From NCBI GenBank assembly GCA_019059635.1, contig JAGVRJ010000007.1, positions 1,550,001-1,614,000 of the forward strand: 64,000 bases of DNA, read 5' to 3'. Positions 1 through 12,200 of this stretch are shown one piece after another. Source of the stretch: Proales similis. Its lineage: Eukaryota > Rotifera > Eurotatoria > Ploima > Proalidae. The notes beneath the pieces were generated by a model. The model made no database searches. It was not told the DNA's origin and worked only from the letters and a program-made list of their open reading frames with translations. Every line of letters starts with the position of its first letter. Position 1 is the first letter of the stretch. The translations under genes and the position numbers were made by a program.

Positions 1-155
1 AGCAAGCCCCTCCAACATCGCAACCATCGTCATCGACATCGTCATTCATCACGCACTAGCTAATAAAACAGATCGCCCGAAAGAGGAGCAAACGAGCAAA
101 CGTGCAAACGGTCCAGGTTGAGCGATAAGGACACGCATACACACAAGTCTATAGA
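1..155 (+). promoter_or_regulatory. 5' flank / 5' UTR of the FOXN gene
   Basis: This stretch directly precedes the FOXN start codon. It has no convincing coding frame and is rich in short CATCG/CGT repeats and purines. It probably holds 5' UTR, and the promoter may lie outside the window. I see no TATA box. Confidence 0.35.
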
Positions 156-2396
156 ATGGATATGATGATCGACTGCCCGCCGTTATGTGAAATGCTAGAC
201 GACGACATCAAGAGCATCGCAAACATGCGCAGTTCGTCACTCGACAGTCTCTTACCGAGCTGCTTGATAGACGACGACGTCTTATCTAGTGGCTTGCTAG
301 ACAATCTGCTATTCTCAAGCTCGAACGATGCATTCGACTTTTATCAGAACGATGCTGAAAACAGTTCGAACAATCAAATCTACTCGGTGCAAAGCTTCGA
401 TCCGTCACAGTCGCTTCATTTGGATGCGACTACGCCGAATAGTGTCGGTACTCCAGCAATGAACACAAATGCAAGCTCGTTTATGTTCAACACTCTATCA
501 CCCCAGTCATCGGTGTCGTCTGTTCTTTCGCTGTCAAGGGCCTCGTCAACGTCAGCTTCTTTAAACTCATCGGTTGCCTCATCCTCAGCTCCCTCGCCTC
601 TCTCACTCTCAATGTCATCGTCATCGTTGTGTGCTGCATTAGCCAACACTTCCTTCAGCGGCTCTACTTCTACATCGAATGCCTCCTCTGCCATACCATC
701 GCCCATAGATCAGCACGCGGCCAACATAAAGCAGATGCAGAAAGAGCTTCAGTCAATAGCCAGCATTAGTGTTCATTCATCATCTGGTGATAGCTCTTTT
801 AGAAATCAGCAGCAGTTCGGCGTTAATTCGGCCTCTGCTCAGTTCGAGCTCATTAACCCGATGGATATAAACAGCAGTCAAGTTAGATACAATCGCTTGA
901 CTAGCCCACTCGGTGATGATTCAAGCAAGGTGTCTTTGGGTCGACAGACAATTAGAAATTTGTCTCAAATGAACGATTGTAGGCAAATGAATTACGGGCC
1001 CAAGTTGAAACGAAGCAAGTATTCACACGAACTGGCAGAATTGAATGGTGCTCAATTAAACAGCGACGGCGAGTCAAGCTATTCGAATGACTCGATAAAT
1101 GTAAATGAGCAAGAGGGCACAACTCCGTGCAAGAAACTTGTGTTGACTGCAAGCCAACTGAATCCGTCTCTGATTGCAGTGTCAAGGCCAACTCTGGTCG
1201 CTAAAGTTGACAATGCTCTTAACGATGGCATGAACACGCCACCGCAAATAATCAGAATCGGAAATCCCAAAGATCGACTAGTGTCCGGTGCAGGTGATGA
1301 TTCTGACTTATGCAAAAGTGCCATTTGTCAGTTTGACAAGGCAACAAACAATATAAAGCTGTCAATCGCAGCCAAAAATGAGAATCAGCCCACACAAAAG
1401 ACAATCATTCAATACAAACGAGTTGTAAATCAGAGTGCAAACATAAACGCCAGTCTGGCCAAAGTTAAGCCAACCGAAAGCACAAGCATAGGGTCGTCCA
1501 GCATGGCGCCTTCGCACGCCCAACCTGTTCTTCGACCAGACGGAAAGGCCTATCCTAAACCACCATACTCTTATTCATGTTTGATTGCGATGGCATTGCG
1601 AAACAGCGACTCCGGAACGCTGCCTGTTAGCGATATTTATGATTTTATTATGTAAGTGATTTGTTGAATTCAAATTTTGAATTTTGAAATTTCAATGTCG
1701 AACGCCTTTAAGTGAAAACTTTCCGTATTACAAAACCGCACGCGATGGATGGAAGAATTCTATCCGACACAATCTTTCATTGAACAAATGTTTTGAGAAA
1801 ATTGAGAATCCAACAAACGGTTCCAAAAAAGGATGTCTTTGGGCGCTAAATCCGGAAAAGTGCAAAAAACTTGAAGAGGAATGCAGACGCTCTAGACAAC
1901 GTGACCCGGTAAATATTAAACTGAGCATGTCACGGCCAGGTATGCGTCAATCAGACTGATTCTCAATGCGAAAACTAAACTCCCCTTTCAATATAGACGA
2001 CTTGAACAAAATTGAACGAGGCGAGCAGCGTCTTAAAAAACATCCGAGTCAAACTCATAGGAAATTTTTCGAGAGCATTGCTGAGAGTCAAAAAAACGCG
2101 TCGTCGTTGGCCGTCAACAAGCAGCACTCACCGAATAGTTCGAACAGTAATAGCAGCGGTAGCCAGTACATGAATCATGACAAATACCTTATGGAATGGC
2201 CTAACAAAAACAATGGTCTCTCACTTTACAATGAGGTAGATAATCTCGCTTGCACTTAACACGTTTAAAATGCTCATAAGTTGAAATAAAAAAAAAGGAA
2301 AGCGACTTGACGCTTGACAATCTAAGCAACTCAGACGTTAAATTCGATCCGATTCTTTTGTCTGCGGTCAGCTCTGGAACCTTGAGCGCAATCTAG
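156..2396 (+). CDS. FOXN: Forkhead transcription factor, FOXN1/4 class (4 exons)
   Basis: A nuclear DNA-binding transcription regulator of 686 aa. Exons are 156-1651, 1713-1939, 1997-2235 and 2298-2396; the introns are 61, 57 and 62 bp and all phases agree. The N-terminal ~460 residues are Ser/Asn-rich and low in complexity, as in many forkhead proteins. The forkhead domain (about residues 467-563) runs from [14 protein letters not shown] through the recognition-helix segment [19 protein letters not shown] to [17 protein letters not shown], and exon 1/2 splits it. The [14 protein letters not shown] wing and CFEKIE favour FOXN1/4 over other Fox classes. The last exon adds 33 residues rich in D, L and S ([12 protein letters not shown]...), and an acidic tail is a plausible activation segment by analogy with FOXN1/4. 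Subclass N1 versus N4 cannot be separated by eye. I chose the ATG at 156 because it opens the frame and begins MDMMIDCPP. Confidence 0.9.
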
Positions 2397-4925
2397 TTTA
2401 GTTATATTGTTCACTTATGAGAGGGTGAATGTGCAAGAGGTAGCGGCTGCCGTACACTTCCGCATTCACTCAACCAAACCCCTCCTCGTCGATCTACGTT
2501 TACTTAAAAGCAAGCAAGCAGAAACGAAATGCAATGAATATCAAGAGTCGACTTGCATCATGTGTGGCTCTTAAATACATCATTCAATCTAAGTGAATGA
2601 TTCTATCTTCTTTCTGTTTTTTCATCTCTCTCCCTATTTCTCTATTTCGCTCTTTTAAAAATGCCGCATCAATTTTCTCTGCTCGGTAAACTCCGTTTTT
2701 TTGTCTCCTGAGAATTTGTTTTTACTTAAAAACAACTATTTCTCGTTTCTTTCACTCTCCTTCTCTCTCCCTCTTTCTCCAGATTTTTGTTCTTCTTGAT
2801 ATTACGCCGTATATTCAAGTTTGTTTTTCTTTCAGTATACTATCGATCAGTTTGTTGATTGTTTTTTGTTTCTATTGTAAGATCCCAATGAAATCAGAAG
2901 CATAGGCTGAATATCTTTCTCTTTGTCGCGCGCTCTACCCCCTTTCTCGGTCCTTTTCTTGTTCTCTAAAAAAACCGATTATATTTGTCTTTATGGCTTC
3001 TTATCACGCGACCATGTGTGTTAGGCTGCAGCTAGGTACCTTTGAATACTTCAGCTTAGAAGGAAGCTTTATATAAGAGCACAGAATTGAGCTTATCAAC
3101 AACGCAAACCAGAGAGGCACTAAGAAACAAGCTCTCCCTATTGTCCGAATAATCCAGCCGCTCTTGAGAGCTCCAATCCATTTATACTTACTTTTTGTGT
3201 GTAACCACAGCTCTTTTGATCATCTCAATCCGACTATTGGTGTGTCTCGAAGATAGAAAATCAATATAAGCCACATACGAGGCCAAGATTCTCAAGTAAC
3301 ATAAACAAGCCAACTCAAGAGTATCCGCAACATACAGACCTACACACAGACAACAGAATCGCACAATTTCTAGTCTTAAACAGCGAGTATCTCTAGCTAG
3401 ATTCTAATTGGCTCGCATCTTCTATTTTATTTAAGCATTTTTCAACTGAATTCACTTTTTCTATGCCGCTTTCCCCACGTATTCCTCTCCCTTTTTCTAA
3501 TTTTCTTGTTTTTATTTCGCTTTCTTTTCGCTCTATATGGCGCTGTACTTCTCGTCTCGTCTTCGATTAACCATCTTTTGAAGTGCTTAAATCAGTGCAA
3601 GTATTTATCGCTTCATTCGAAATGTCCGTCTTTTCTCAACCCTGCCCTCCCGTTTCATAGCTTCTGCTGCTGCTTATATACTACAAGTTAAATGCCTTTT
3701 CTTCTACTTCTTCTGATTTTTCGATTTGAACTTATCAACAAGATCCTGCCGATTTACCTCACTTTCGAGCTGAAATTTACCCAAGCTCGTTCGTATCGGT
3801 AACACCATATGCAACAAGTCCAGTAGAACCGAGTCGCGAGGAAAAAATTGTCGTTGGCTGCGATCATCGCGCTCTCTGGTTTATTTCTTTCTCCATTAGA
3901 GCGTGTTGAATGAGCCAAACAAACCTAAGTCTCTAACGGGCATTTCATGTCGGACTCCGATTTCTATTTGGAGAGCAAGTATTCAAAAATGATATTAAAA
4001 ATCGAAACTTTCCTCTGTTTGCTTTTTGTTTCTTTTATTTACCGGTGTTGGTAAGCGATTTGATTAGATTTGCAGCCTTGAAAAGAAATAAATATATACT
4101 GGTTCGACGCGTTGCTTTTTGCGGTCGCGTTTTCCCTCTTTTTTCTGCGTTTCTTCTCCTTGTCAAAATGACCAGGGAACAACAATCTTCAATCAGACTC
4201 AGAACGCTTAATGTTACCTAGATCTGATGGATTTAAGCTTCGGCGCCTTGAGATGCTTCTGAAGAGCAAATAATCCGCCCAGAGCTTCAAACAATCAAGA
4301 ATTCAGCTTCATATTTCTCTTGGTTTTTAAGGTGAAATGTCAATACTCGATATGGTTGGCCGATCTTTATCTCAATTTGAATCATATTTTAGTATTCATT
4401 TTCTTTTTTATTTCTTTTTGCCTGAAATTTCCGACTTTCTTTTAGTGACCTGTACCCTTGACTCTTGATTTGCCATCCACCGAGTTTGATTTTATTTAAT
4501 TAACAAAGCACAAAGTATTTCAGTCTTTGATACTCATGCACTTTTATTCAAACTTTTTCCTTAGATCAGCCTCTTGAATTAGATATCGCATTGTAAATCT
4601 TGACTGTTTAAATAAAGTCTGAAAAAAAAAATTATTTTTGAGATGAAAAAAGGGTCGCATTTAACAGCCGATATTGTAATTGGCTCAAAATCTCACACAG
4701 CTTCACATTTTTGTTCCAATAAAAAAGCAAATCAAGAAGCAAAAAGCAACGCTCATTCTACACCAACATGTACTCATCTCTGCATGCTCTGTTCGATGCA
4801 TAATTTCATAACAAATTTTTTAGGAATTACTTATATAACTTAAACTAAATTGGCTTTTCGTAAAGTAATGCTAAGGTTTGAGCAAATATTGGCCAATATT
4901 TTTCAGTAGACATCAAATTTTGAAG
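2397..4925. other. Non-coding: probable FOXN 3' UTR, then upstream region of the UQCC4-like gene
   Basis: No gene is recognised here. The stretch is T/C-rich with many CTCTCT and TTTTC runs, typical of long 3' UTR or intergenic DNA. Candidate poly(A) signals (AATAAA) lie at 4087-4092 and 4611-4616; the second is followed closely by an A-run and is the better end for FOXN. A TATATAAG element sits at 3070-3077 with no gene assigned to it. A TTTTTCAG acceptor-like motif near 4898-4905 lies just before the next coding sequence and may end a 5' UTR intron. Open frames at 3506-3691 and 4643-4843 look like chance. Confidence 0.5.
4611..4616 (+). terminator. Candidate poly(A) signal, probably FOXN
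   Basis: AATAAA is followed within about 10 bases by a run of A and then T-rich DNA. It is the best-placed polyadenylation signal between FOXN and the UQCC4-like gene. Confidence 0.4.
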
Positions 4926-5405
4926 ATGATAAGCTGGTCGCCGGTATTTAGAGCGAGCCGATTCTGCATTACCTACAATTCAGTTGGCTGGTATGCACTG
5001 GCAAACAACGTGTGTCGAACAATTACAACAACTAAGAAGAATCAAGAACGCGATCGCAATCAACCGGTTCAATTTTCCACAAGTCAAGCGAGAAAATGGG
5101 ATCCAGTTGACACGTTCGTTCCGGCTAGAGCCAAAAGTCAGCCTAAATCTCAGCCGTTAATTGTGGTTTCAAGTCTCCTGGTATTTCTCGTCTACTTTCT
5201 ATTGCTACGTGAAGAGAACGAACTGGACGAGGCGATTTCACGACCCCTAGAGAGCATGGTTCCGAATGTCAAAGAGATGACTATTCGACATCAAATTCTA
5301 CAATACGAGAGCATGGGCCTTGACACTGGCGCACTTAAAGAGGCGCTGAAGAAAGAGCTCGCTGAAAAAGCCGAACGTGAGAAAGCGACAAAATCGAGCC
5401 ATTGA
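4926..5405 (+). CDS. UQCC4/CCSMST1-like mitochondrial membrane protein
   Basis: A 159-residue protein in one exon. The N-terminus (MISWSPVFRASRFCITY...) is basic and free of acidic residues, as in a mitochondrial presequence. A single membrane span (about residues 77-93, LIVVSSLLVFLVYFLLL) is followed at once by REENELDEAISRPLE, which resembles the FLREE...D signature of the CCSMST1 family. UQCC4 (C16orf91) of that family assists assembly of respiratory complex III at the inner membrane. The C-terminus is a charged helix rich in K and E. I start at the ATG at 4926; an upstream extension would need a TTG codon. An acceptor-like TTTTTCAG lies about 20 bases upstream of the ATG. Poly(A) candidates follow at 5614-5619 and 5691-5696. 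The family call rests on one motif plus topology, so it is moderate. Confidence 0.6.
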   Translation: MISWSPVFRASRFCITYNSVGWYALANNVCRTITTTKKNQERDRNQPVQFSTSQARKWDPVDTFVPARAKSQPKSQPLIVVSSLLVFLVYFLLLREENELDEAISRPLESMVPNVKEMTIRHQILQYESMGLDTGALKEALKKELAEKAEREKATKSSH

Positions 5406-6026
5406 GAAATTCTTTCAGCTAATTCATTGCAAATCCAGGTGCGCATCCTCTAGACCGTAATTCTCTTGAATTTTTCTTTTTCATCTTAACGGATAATTAA
5501 CTAAAAGCGCTTAACATTAATTGATCCGGTCACTTTATTTGATTTAAGCTAATTGTACTCCCTAAAAGTTAAAGATCCGATGCCATCGTGTAAAACCGGG
5601 CTTAAGGACGAATAATAAAATTAGGAATTAAAAAAGAAGAAGATTCAAATCATAGATCAAATGAGGAATCAATCTGAGTATGGTGAGGAGAATAAAATAG
5701 AACTTAAGAAGAGAAAATAAATTCAGCATCAGGTCAATCGGCTACATGTTTGCGGCGTGCGTTCTGCCTCAAGAGAACAGAGAGTTCGGTTAAAATTAAT
5801 ATTATAAGCAGCATAGAGATTATTTTAAGCGACAGTAGTTAAAATTGATCAAAATTAAGTAGAAAAGCTTTAATTTAAGAGTGGCTTATTTTCTTGACCA
5901 CATTACGAAGTGATCGATAAATACGTTTCTATTTTCTTGAGAGGATGTTGGTGCAACACGAAATATACGAATGGAAATGGGTTGCACGAGACAAAATTAA
6001 TTAAATAAATGCAGATTCGCCAATTC
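5406..6026. other. 3' regions of two convergent genes
   Basis: No coding frame stands out. AATAAA at 5614-5619 and 5691-5696 serve the plus-strand UQCC4-like gene. TTTATT at 5534-5539 could serve syndapin on the minus strand, so the two transcripts may overlap. The DNA is A-rich on the plus strand. Confidence 0.45.
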
Positions 6027-9000
6027 TCAAACATTCACAGCATATGTGGCCGGATAGAGGCCAACTCTGTCGCCGATTCGACCCAGACACCAGCCACGTT
6101 CGTCTTCGTTCGCCAGTTTAATGAATTCTTCGCCTTTTTTTAGAATAAGTGTAAAGTGTGTTTTTTTAATTCGGTCATGTTTGATCGAGTCCTCACCTGC
6201 TTTGAACGAAAGCTCATCGTCTTCGGCGCTTTGATAGTCATAGAGCGCTTTGACTTTTTCGTTCAGATAAGTCATTTGACTTGAAGGCTCGTCATCATCA
6301 CTGTCCGCTTGATTGGCTTGTTCGTCTTCGTCATCGAACTCGCCTCCGAATGGATTTGAGTCCCGATTGTGATTGCTGCTGTTGTTGTTTGTTACGCTGC
6401 TCCTCTCGTTCCTATGTAAAAAGATTGCTCATGAAATTAATCAATAGATTTGGTTTTTTCGACAAAAAACGTCATTCTGCGGCCTACAAATTTTCAACAT
6501 TGTTTAAAGCGCAAACACTAGCGACGAAAGGGACAAGGGAAAGACGGGGAACGAGTTCGATTCTAGGGGAAATGACAAGCGGCAATTATAAATTTTAGTT
6601 AGCCTCTAATTCAAATAAATAATAAAACTGCTTATTATCAAATAAATGCGGTTAGCGTTCGGTATCTTTAATTGCGGTTAATATAAACAATTAAGTTACT
6701 TCAACTCAATTTTAGTGATTAGAAGCAGAAAATTATCAAAGGTTATAAAACGAAAAAAAAATGAAAACGAACTTGATGGCAATCGAAACGAACTGAATAT
6801 TTTGATAAAGATCTGGAGAGCTAGAACGAAGCGGAGGCTGGTAGCGAAATAAAAGAGTCGAGCTGTTTGAGCTCAGCTCGACTCCTTTGCCAAGCAAATT
6901 ATCATATTCAGCTTGGGTTTTCTCAACATGTTCTGATTGACTAGACCGCTCAAGACCCATGTAAAATGGATCGGTTAAATTATCGTAAAATGGACTCAGC
7001 TGGTCCAAATTTTCGTACTCGTTTAAGTCGACCGATTTCTTGAGTGAATCGGACGAGCCGTTCTCCAATGGCTTGGGTTCATTCTTGGGCAAATCGTTGC
7101 CCTTTTCGAGCTTGGTCTGAGCACTTGGCTCGTCCTCGTCCGTGAAATCGCCATTGTTGGTATGTTTACCATCATCTTCACCATCATCATCTCCAAACGG
7201 GTTCTGTTGTTTAGGATAAGGATCTTCTTCATCACGATTTAAACCATCGTTCAAGGGTGCCTTGGTCTTGCTCAGCTCGACACGACTCAAGTTAGTAGAT
7301 GCATGAGTTAGTGAAATAGGCGCAGATATTTGCTCCTTGCTCGCCACATTTTCACCGCTTATTGGCTGAATACGACTGTTCAATACCTTATCTTCTCTGA
7401 AGAAGATTTAGAAGGAAAATATTGAAAAATTGAAAAACGTGGTTAGGTGAGATAATTGTTTGTGGAAGGTCAAGTTAGCATGTAGACGAGCATGTTCAGC
7501 CAGGTGAGCTTGAGCTAGGACGACATGCGTCAGCGCGTTCTTAATCACTCGATAAACAATTCGATTCATCATTCTACTTTTTTTTTTAAGAGCGAATGCA
7601 TGAATCAGTAGCGAGTTAGATTGATGCAGTTGGTTCAAAACACAAACGAAAATCAAAGAAATAAAAATAAAACAAAAAGCCCAAATCGCATGGAAGATGT
7701 AGGTGAGCTGTTAGACAAATGGCAATAAATAAACTTTTCTGACTGTTTGTGGAACACTTTCCGCGAGAACTTGTCTATGTCCCGTTTAATGCGCAGCGAA
7801 AAGCTTTTCTTAATTGGGCTTGCCGAACCCGACCTAAGACTGAAGCGATTAAAATAGAGTCGCACGTCCAAGTCTTATTCAACAGAGGCAGAAGCGGCAA
7901 CAAATCGAACATGAGTATCAGTTGAGGATCGGGTTAAATAAGACAGAAATAGGCGTACAATGTCGAGACAACAGCTAGAGACAGCAGTTACCAAGACTGT
8001 GGGGCACTCGTCTCATCGACATCGCATGATCTTTGCGAGCCGTATGAACGTGATTCCGCCCAAGGATCTTCAGCCCCTGACTTAGTCCTTTAAAGAAAGG
8101 CAAGAGTATGGCTCAGTTAATAGTCAGACCTCTTATCTCTGGGATGGGGGACTTGGCCCCTGGACAGGAAGAAGATTCAATTTTCATTAAAAAAGGGCTC
8201 AACTCACCTTTGGTGATATTCATTGGCCGTTCCTGTAGTCGTTACACTTCTCGTGTCGGCTTGATCATTAAATTCGTCACTTCGATGCTTAATTGCGGTC
8301 ATTGTAACCCCGGAGTCGGGTTGAATATCTCGGCTGATTTTGGACGCTCGACCTTTGGCAATAGTCTTTAACTCCTCTGAATACTCTTCGAACACAGGCC
8401 AATTCATGGGCATGTTAGCGCCGAACTCTCGCGACCAGGCTGCCAGATCACTGTCCGCATCCGCTCGATTCAGTGTGTCCAAGAACTCCTCATAAACAGA
8501 GCTCGTGTTCATTCTCTGGTAAATGTTCAACACATTTTGCATTTTGATCAACTTCTGAACAAAAAACTCAAGTCGCTCGTGTTCAAACGCATCACATTTC
8601 TTGTAGACATTGGTCATGTCTTCAATGTATCTGGAATTGAAAGAATTCAACTCGTCCAAAGCGCCAACGTACTTGCTCTTGTAAACTTCGACTTCTTTTT
8701 TGTACTTTTCGACCTTGTCGTCAAACTTCTTCTTTTGATCGGCACTAACTGATGGGTCGTTTGCTGCATTGGCTGACTGAACCTTGGCCGTTTGATACGA
8801 TTTGCATGCAGAGTGGTAGTCTTTCTTTGTCTTCTGCACTGAGTCATATTTCTTAGCCCAGGGCTTTTGTGCCTTCTTAAATTCGTCATCATACTCTTTG
8901 CAAAGCTTGATATGATTCATGAGCGTTTTTGGGTAGCTTTGCTTTTGCCAATCCTTGATCTCTTTGTTCAAATCGTCAATGAGCAGATTGTGAGTGCTCA

Positions 9001-9280
9001 GGTGAATTTCGGACATGCGGTCGGCCTCGGAAAGTGGCGCCATCCAAGCCTGCTTGGTTGATCCATACTCGTTTCCTTTGGCCAGGTAGTCATTCCATTT
9101 TTTACTCCACGCTTTCAAGCTCTTGGAATAGTGTTTCTCTAGCTCAGCTCTCTCGGCCACCATTTGCATGAGGTCAGAGCAAAGCTTGTGACCGTCCTCG
9201 CATCTTTTCACAGTTCGCTTGAACTGTCCGATCTCCCAGAAGCTGTCGCTTGTCGGCTCGACAAAGTCACTCTCTGACAT
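6027..9280 (-). CDS. Synd: Syndapin / PACSIN (F-BAR and SH3 membrane-curvature adaptor), 4 exons
   Basis: A 665-aa cytoplasmic adaptor that bends membranes and links dynamin and N-WASP to endocytosis, known from the family. Exons in coding order are 9280-8208, 7396-6794, 6411-6197 and 6133-6027. The F-BAR domain (residues ~12-300) begins [20 protein letters not shown], diagnostic for PACSIN. The linker is acidic and disordered, with NPFGDD and NPFGGE (EH-domain ligands) plus a DPFYMG. The C-terminal SH3 runs from [20 protein letters not shown] to [19 protein letters not shown] and is split by a 63-bp intron. The donor of exon 2 is ambiguous: 6793/6792 and 6772/6771 give the same phase and differ by 7 codons. 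The first in-frame ATG (9280) gives MSESDFVEP. An acceptor-like CATCAG just upstream suggests a 5' UTR intron. Intron 1 is long for this window (811 bp) and holds no clear exon. Confidence 0.93.
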
Positions 9281-12200
9281 GCTGGATTCGTTAGCTCTCT
9301 TCTGATGATTAAACACCTTTGAGTTGAATGACTAACGCTTAGTTGCTTGCTCTTTTTATTTTTACTTTTGAATGATTGAATTCGCGCAGACCCGAGTGAA
9401 TCTAAAGAAAAGAAAGAGTGAAAAAAGAACCGAATTGGTTGTTCGAGTTCATAAACAATTAGGTTGCCCATGCCGAATTATTATTATTTCGATTATTCAG
9501 ACATTTGGGCCGAGTCAAATGCTAAAAGCGAATTTGCTCTACAAAAGATGAAGAAGAAGAAGAAAGCAAGAGGAGCGAAAATAAATCAAGTCAAATTTAG
9601 GTTAGCAGGCGCAAGCAAGCGACCAGGTCATTCAAATGTTTCATTGAGGCGCTTATGAGGATTAGAGATTTTTTTGAAAGAATCACTCTCAAATTCGGCG
9701 TGTTGGAGTATGTTTGCTTTGCGTTGGTCCGTGCACGTAAAACTTCAACCTATGCTAAGCTGAATTGATGCTCAGCTGAATAAGAACGACCCATATATTG
9801 ACCGATCAAAGTTAGACCCATAATTGGGCACGTAGCAACGCGACATGGTGCCATATCACTAAATAGACTCGTCAACAAGTTCTGACGTCTACGCTCTTCT
9901 CGCGCATATCACACACACACATGCACAAGTCGAGTCTCAAATGTTCTATTATGTTTATTGATGAGTTGGGCGAGGCGGCAGTGATTGCCATGTTCGGCTA
10001 AAGTGATGTTTTATCACACACACACAAGTACGTTCATAATTCGCTTTGGCGCATTTGTTCACATAGTATGTGGCAAATATTTATACAGTTTGGAAATAGC
10101 AACTCTATTTAAACAAACTGGTTCACATTCACTGTGCGTTCATAATGCACTCATGAGACGCCACACATGTTTACCTTGAAGGCCATTTGGGTCATGCAGG
10201 TAAAGTAAACGGCAGATTGACAGGGCAGCTGCCAGACCGAGCACAAACCACTTGATGGTTCGATCCCCATTCTCATCCCTCAAACTGTTTGGCTCGTTTT
10301 TCTCGCCTTTATGATTTGCTGCTTTCGTCTCAATGCGCACTTTGGCATACGAAGCGTTTTCTTATTCTCGTTCGTTCAGTTTCACTTTTTCTCTTTCACT
10401 CTCTCTCTAAAACTCTCTCTTTCTCTCTGCTATCTCGAACGAACGATGTGCTTCAAACTGAGCTCGAACGCAAGTTGCTGCCATAATAAAAAGCGCGCAC
10501 AAATGACGCGTCCGGCGCGCTATTTGCTCGACTCGTGTAAATAGGATCGGTGTTATTAATGACTTAACCTTTCATCGCTCTATTCGTCTCATTTCATATA
10601 TTGCCCCTCTAATATGAGAGAACAAGCGACAGAGAGAGAGCAAAGATAGACAGATTGAGGAGTGAATGGGAGAGATAGAAATTGATGTCTTGATTGTCGC
10701 CGATCGAATTTCGCAATCATCAAAAAGATTAATCATTCGTCAAATCCTTCTCTCGCAATCTCTAGTTGCTCGTCTCGTAACCTGTCTCTATAAGTAAGTT
10801 GTCTCTAAAACTCGCTCTGTTTGGTTTTTCGGCCTAACTGCTCGCATCAGCTTGTTTTGGCGTTAAATATCTTTTCATATTTAAAACTGATTATTTGCAA
10901 TTACAAAACAAGAAAGTAAGAAAATAGAGAACATACTCAACTCAATTGAGTATTTTTAACTGAGCGATTGAATTACATTCGAATTTTAAGGCCTGTCTTG
11001 ATTGTCGAACTCGATGGAAGTGAAAAAGATTTGAACAGAAAAAGTGGCTCAAATATCAGTAAGATTGATGATCGAGAAAAAACGTGAAGCGAAGCTTTTA
11101 CATAGCTCCATTTACTGACTGAGAATAAATGCAAATAACAAGTGCTGGACTTGTTTGCTGAAGAGGAAAATGACAAAGGAGGAAGAAAGTGGAGGATAGT
11201 GAGATCCACTGGTGTCTTGATCTTATTATGAAATGTTGAGATATTGATCGTATTGAATTTATGACCAAGTGGTGATTAAGATGCGCACAATCTAAATTCT
11301 AATCTGAAAGATGATTTGGAGCACTGCGAGCTTGCCTGTCTTCTCGTCTCGGTTGAAATAGCGTTCAAGGAGGAATAAAAGGGGAAGGAGAGTAGTAGCA
11401 AATGCCGGCATGAGCACACGTCGCGTCCAATTAGCGGTGGGATGAGCCTCTTGGCCCATTCGGTCGATCACTCGACTTTAGCTTAAGCGCATTCAGTCAA
11501 CTAAACCAAGTGAAGAGGAGTGAAGAGGTCGCATTGCTGCACGCTCCTTTGCGCGTGCGTGTGCGCGCATGGTTTGGGCTCAACTTCTCCTACTCTCACT
11601 CATTCTATGTTTTGCAAGTCCAGTCAGCAAACGCCAAAATTAGATCGATCGTCATACTAATTATGAATTACATTAGCACAAAAGCAAAAGCAAAAGCTTC
11701 AAGGTGAAACGCGAAAAGATCGCACGGGAAAATACCGCACACAGTCGTCAGTGCACATAAATAAAATGCACAGCTGAAAAAGCAGCGTGTAAAACGGATT
11801 TAATTGAAAAAAAAACGAAAGGAAAGCGAGGGACACGAGACAGCCGGATGACGGGTGAAGTGGAGAATAATAAATGAAAACAGGCCACGGCACGTCTGAT
11901 CAAGGCTCCAATTAGATGCGTAGTCAAATGAAGAGGGCAAAGTTGGGCTTGTAGGTGCTCGTGCCTGAGTTAGATGTCCCACGCGCTCATAAATTAATCC
12001 CGGTAGCATAAGTTCACACATAAAAATTATTTCATTTGAAATCAATTTGCACTTGTCGTCTTGTCAAGCGAGTGGCCTGACAGACTTGATGGCATTTGCC
12101 TTTCTGTTTTGATTATAAAGTGCCTTAAAAAACAACAATCATAGCAATAGAGGCAAAAAAAAATCTAAAATCTAAAGAGCAAAAAAATCATAATTTTACA

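Noticed and set aside
7653-7871. Basic minus-strand frame inside syndapin intron 1
   Set aside because: Exons 1 and 2 of syndapin join in phase without it and no good splice borders flank it. An alternative exon remains possible but is unsupported.
10257-10267. tRNA B-box-like GGTTCGATCCC
   Set aside because: No matching A box, no acceptor stem, and the T-arm would need an eight-base loop. No tRNA cloverleaf can be drawn.
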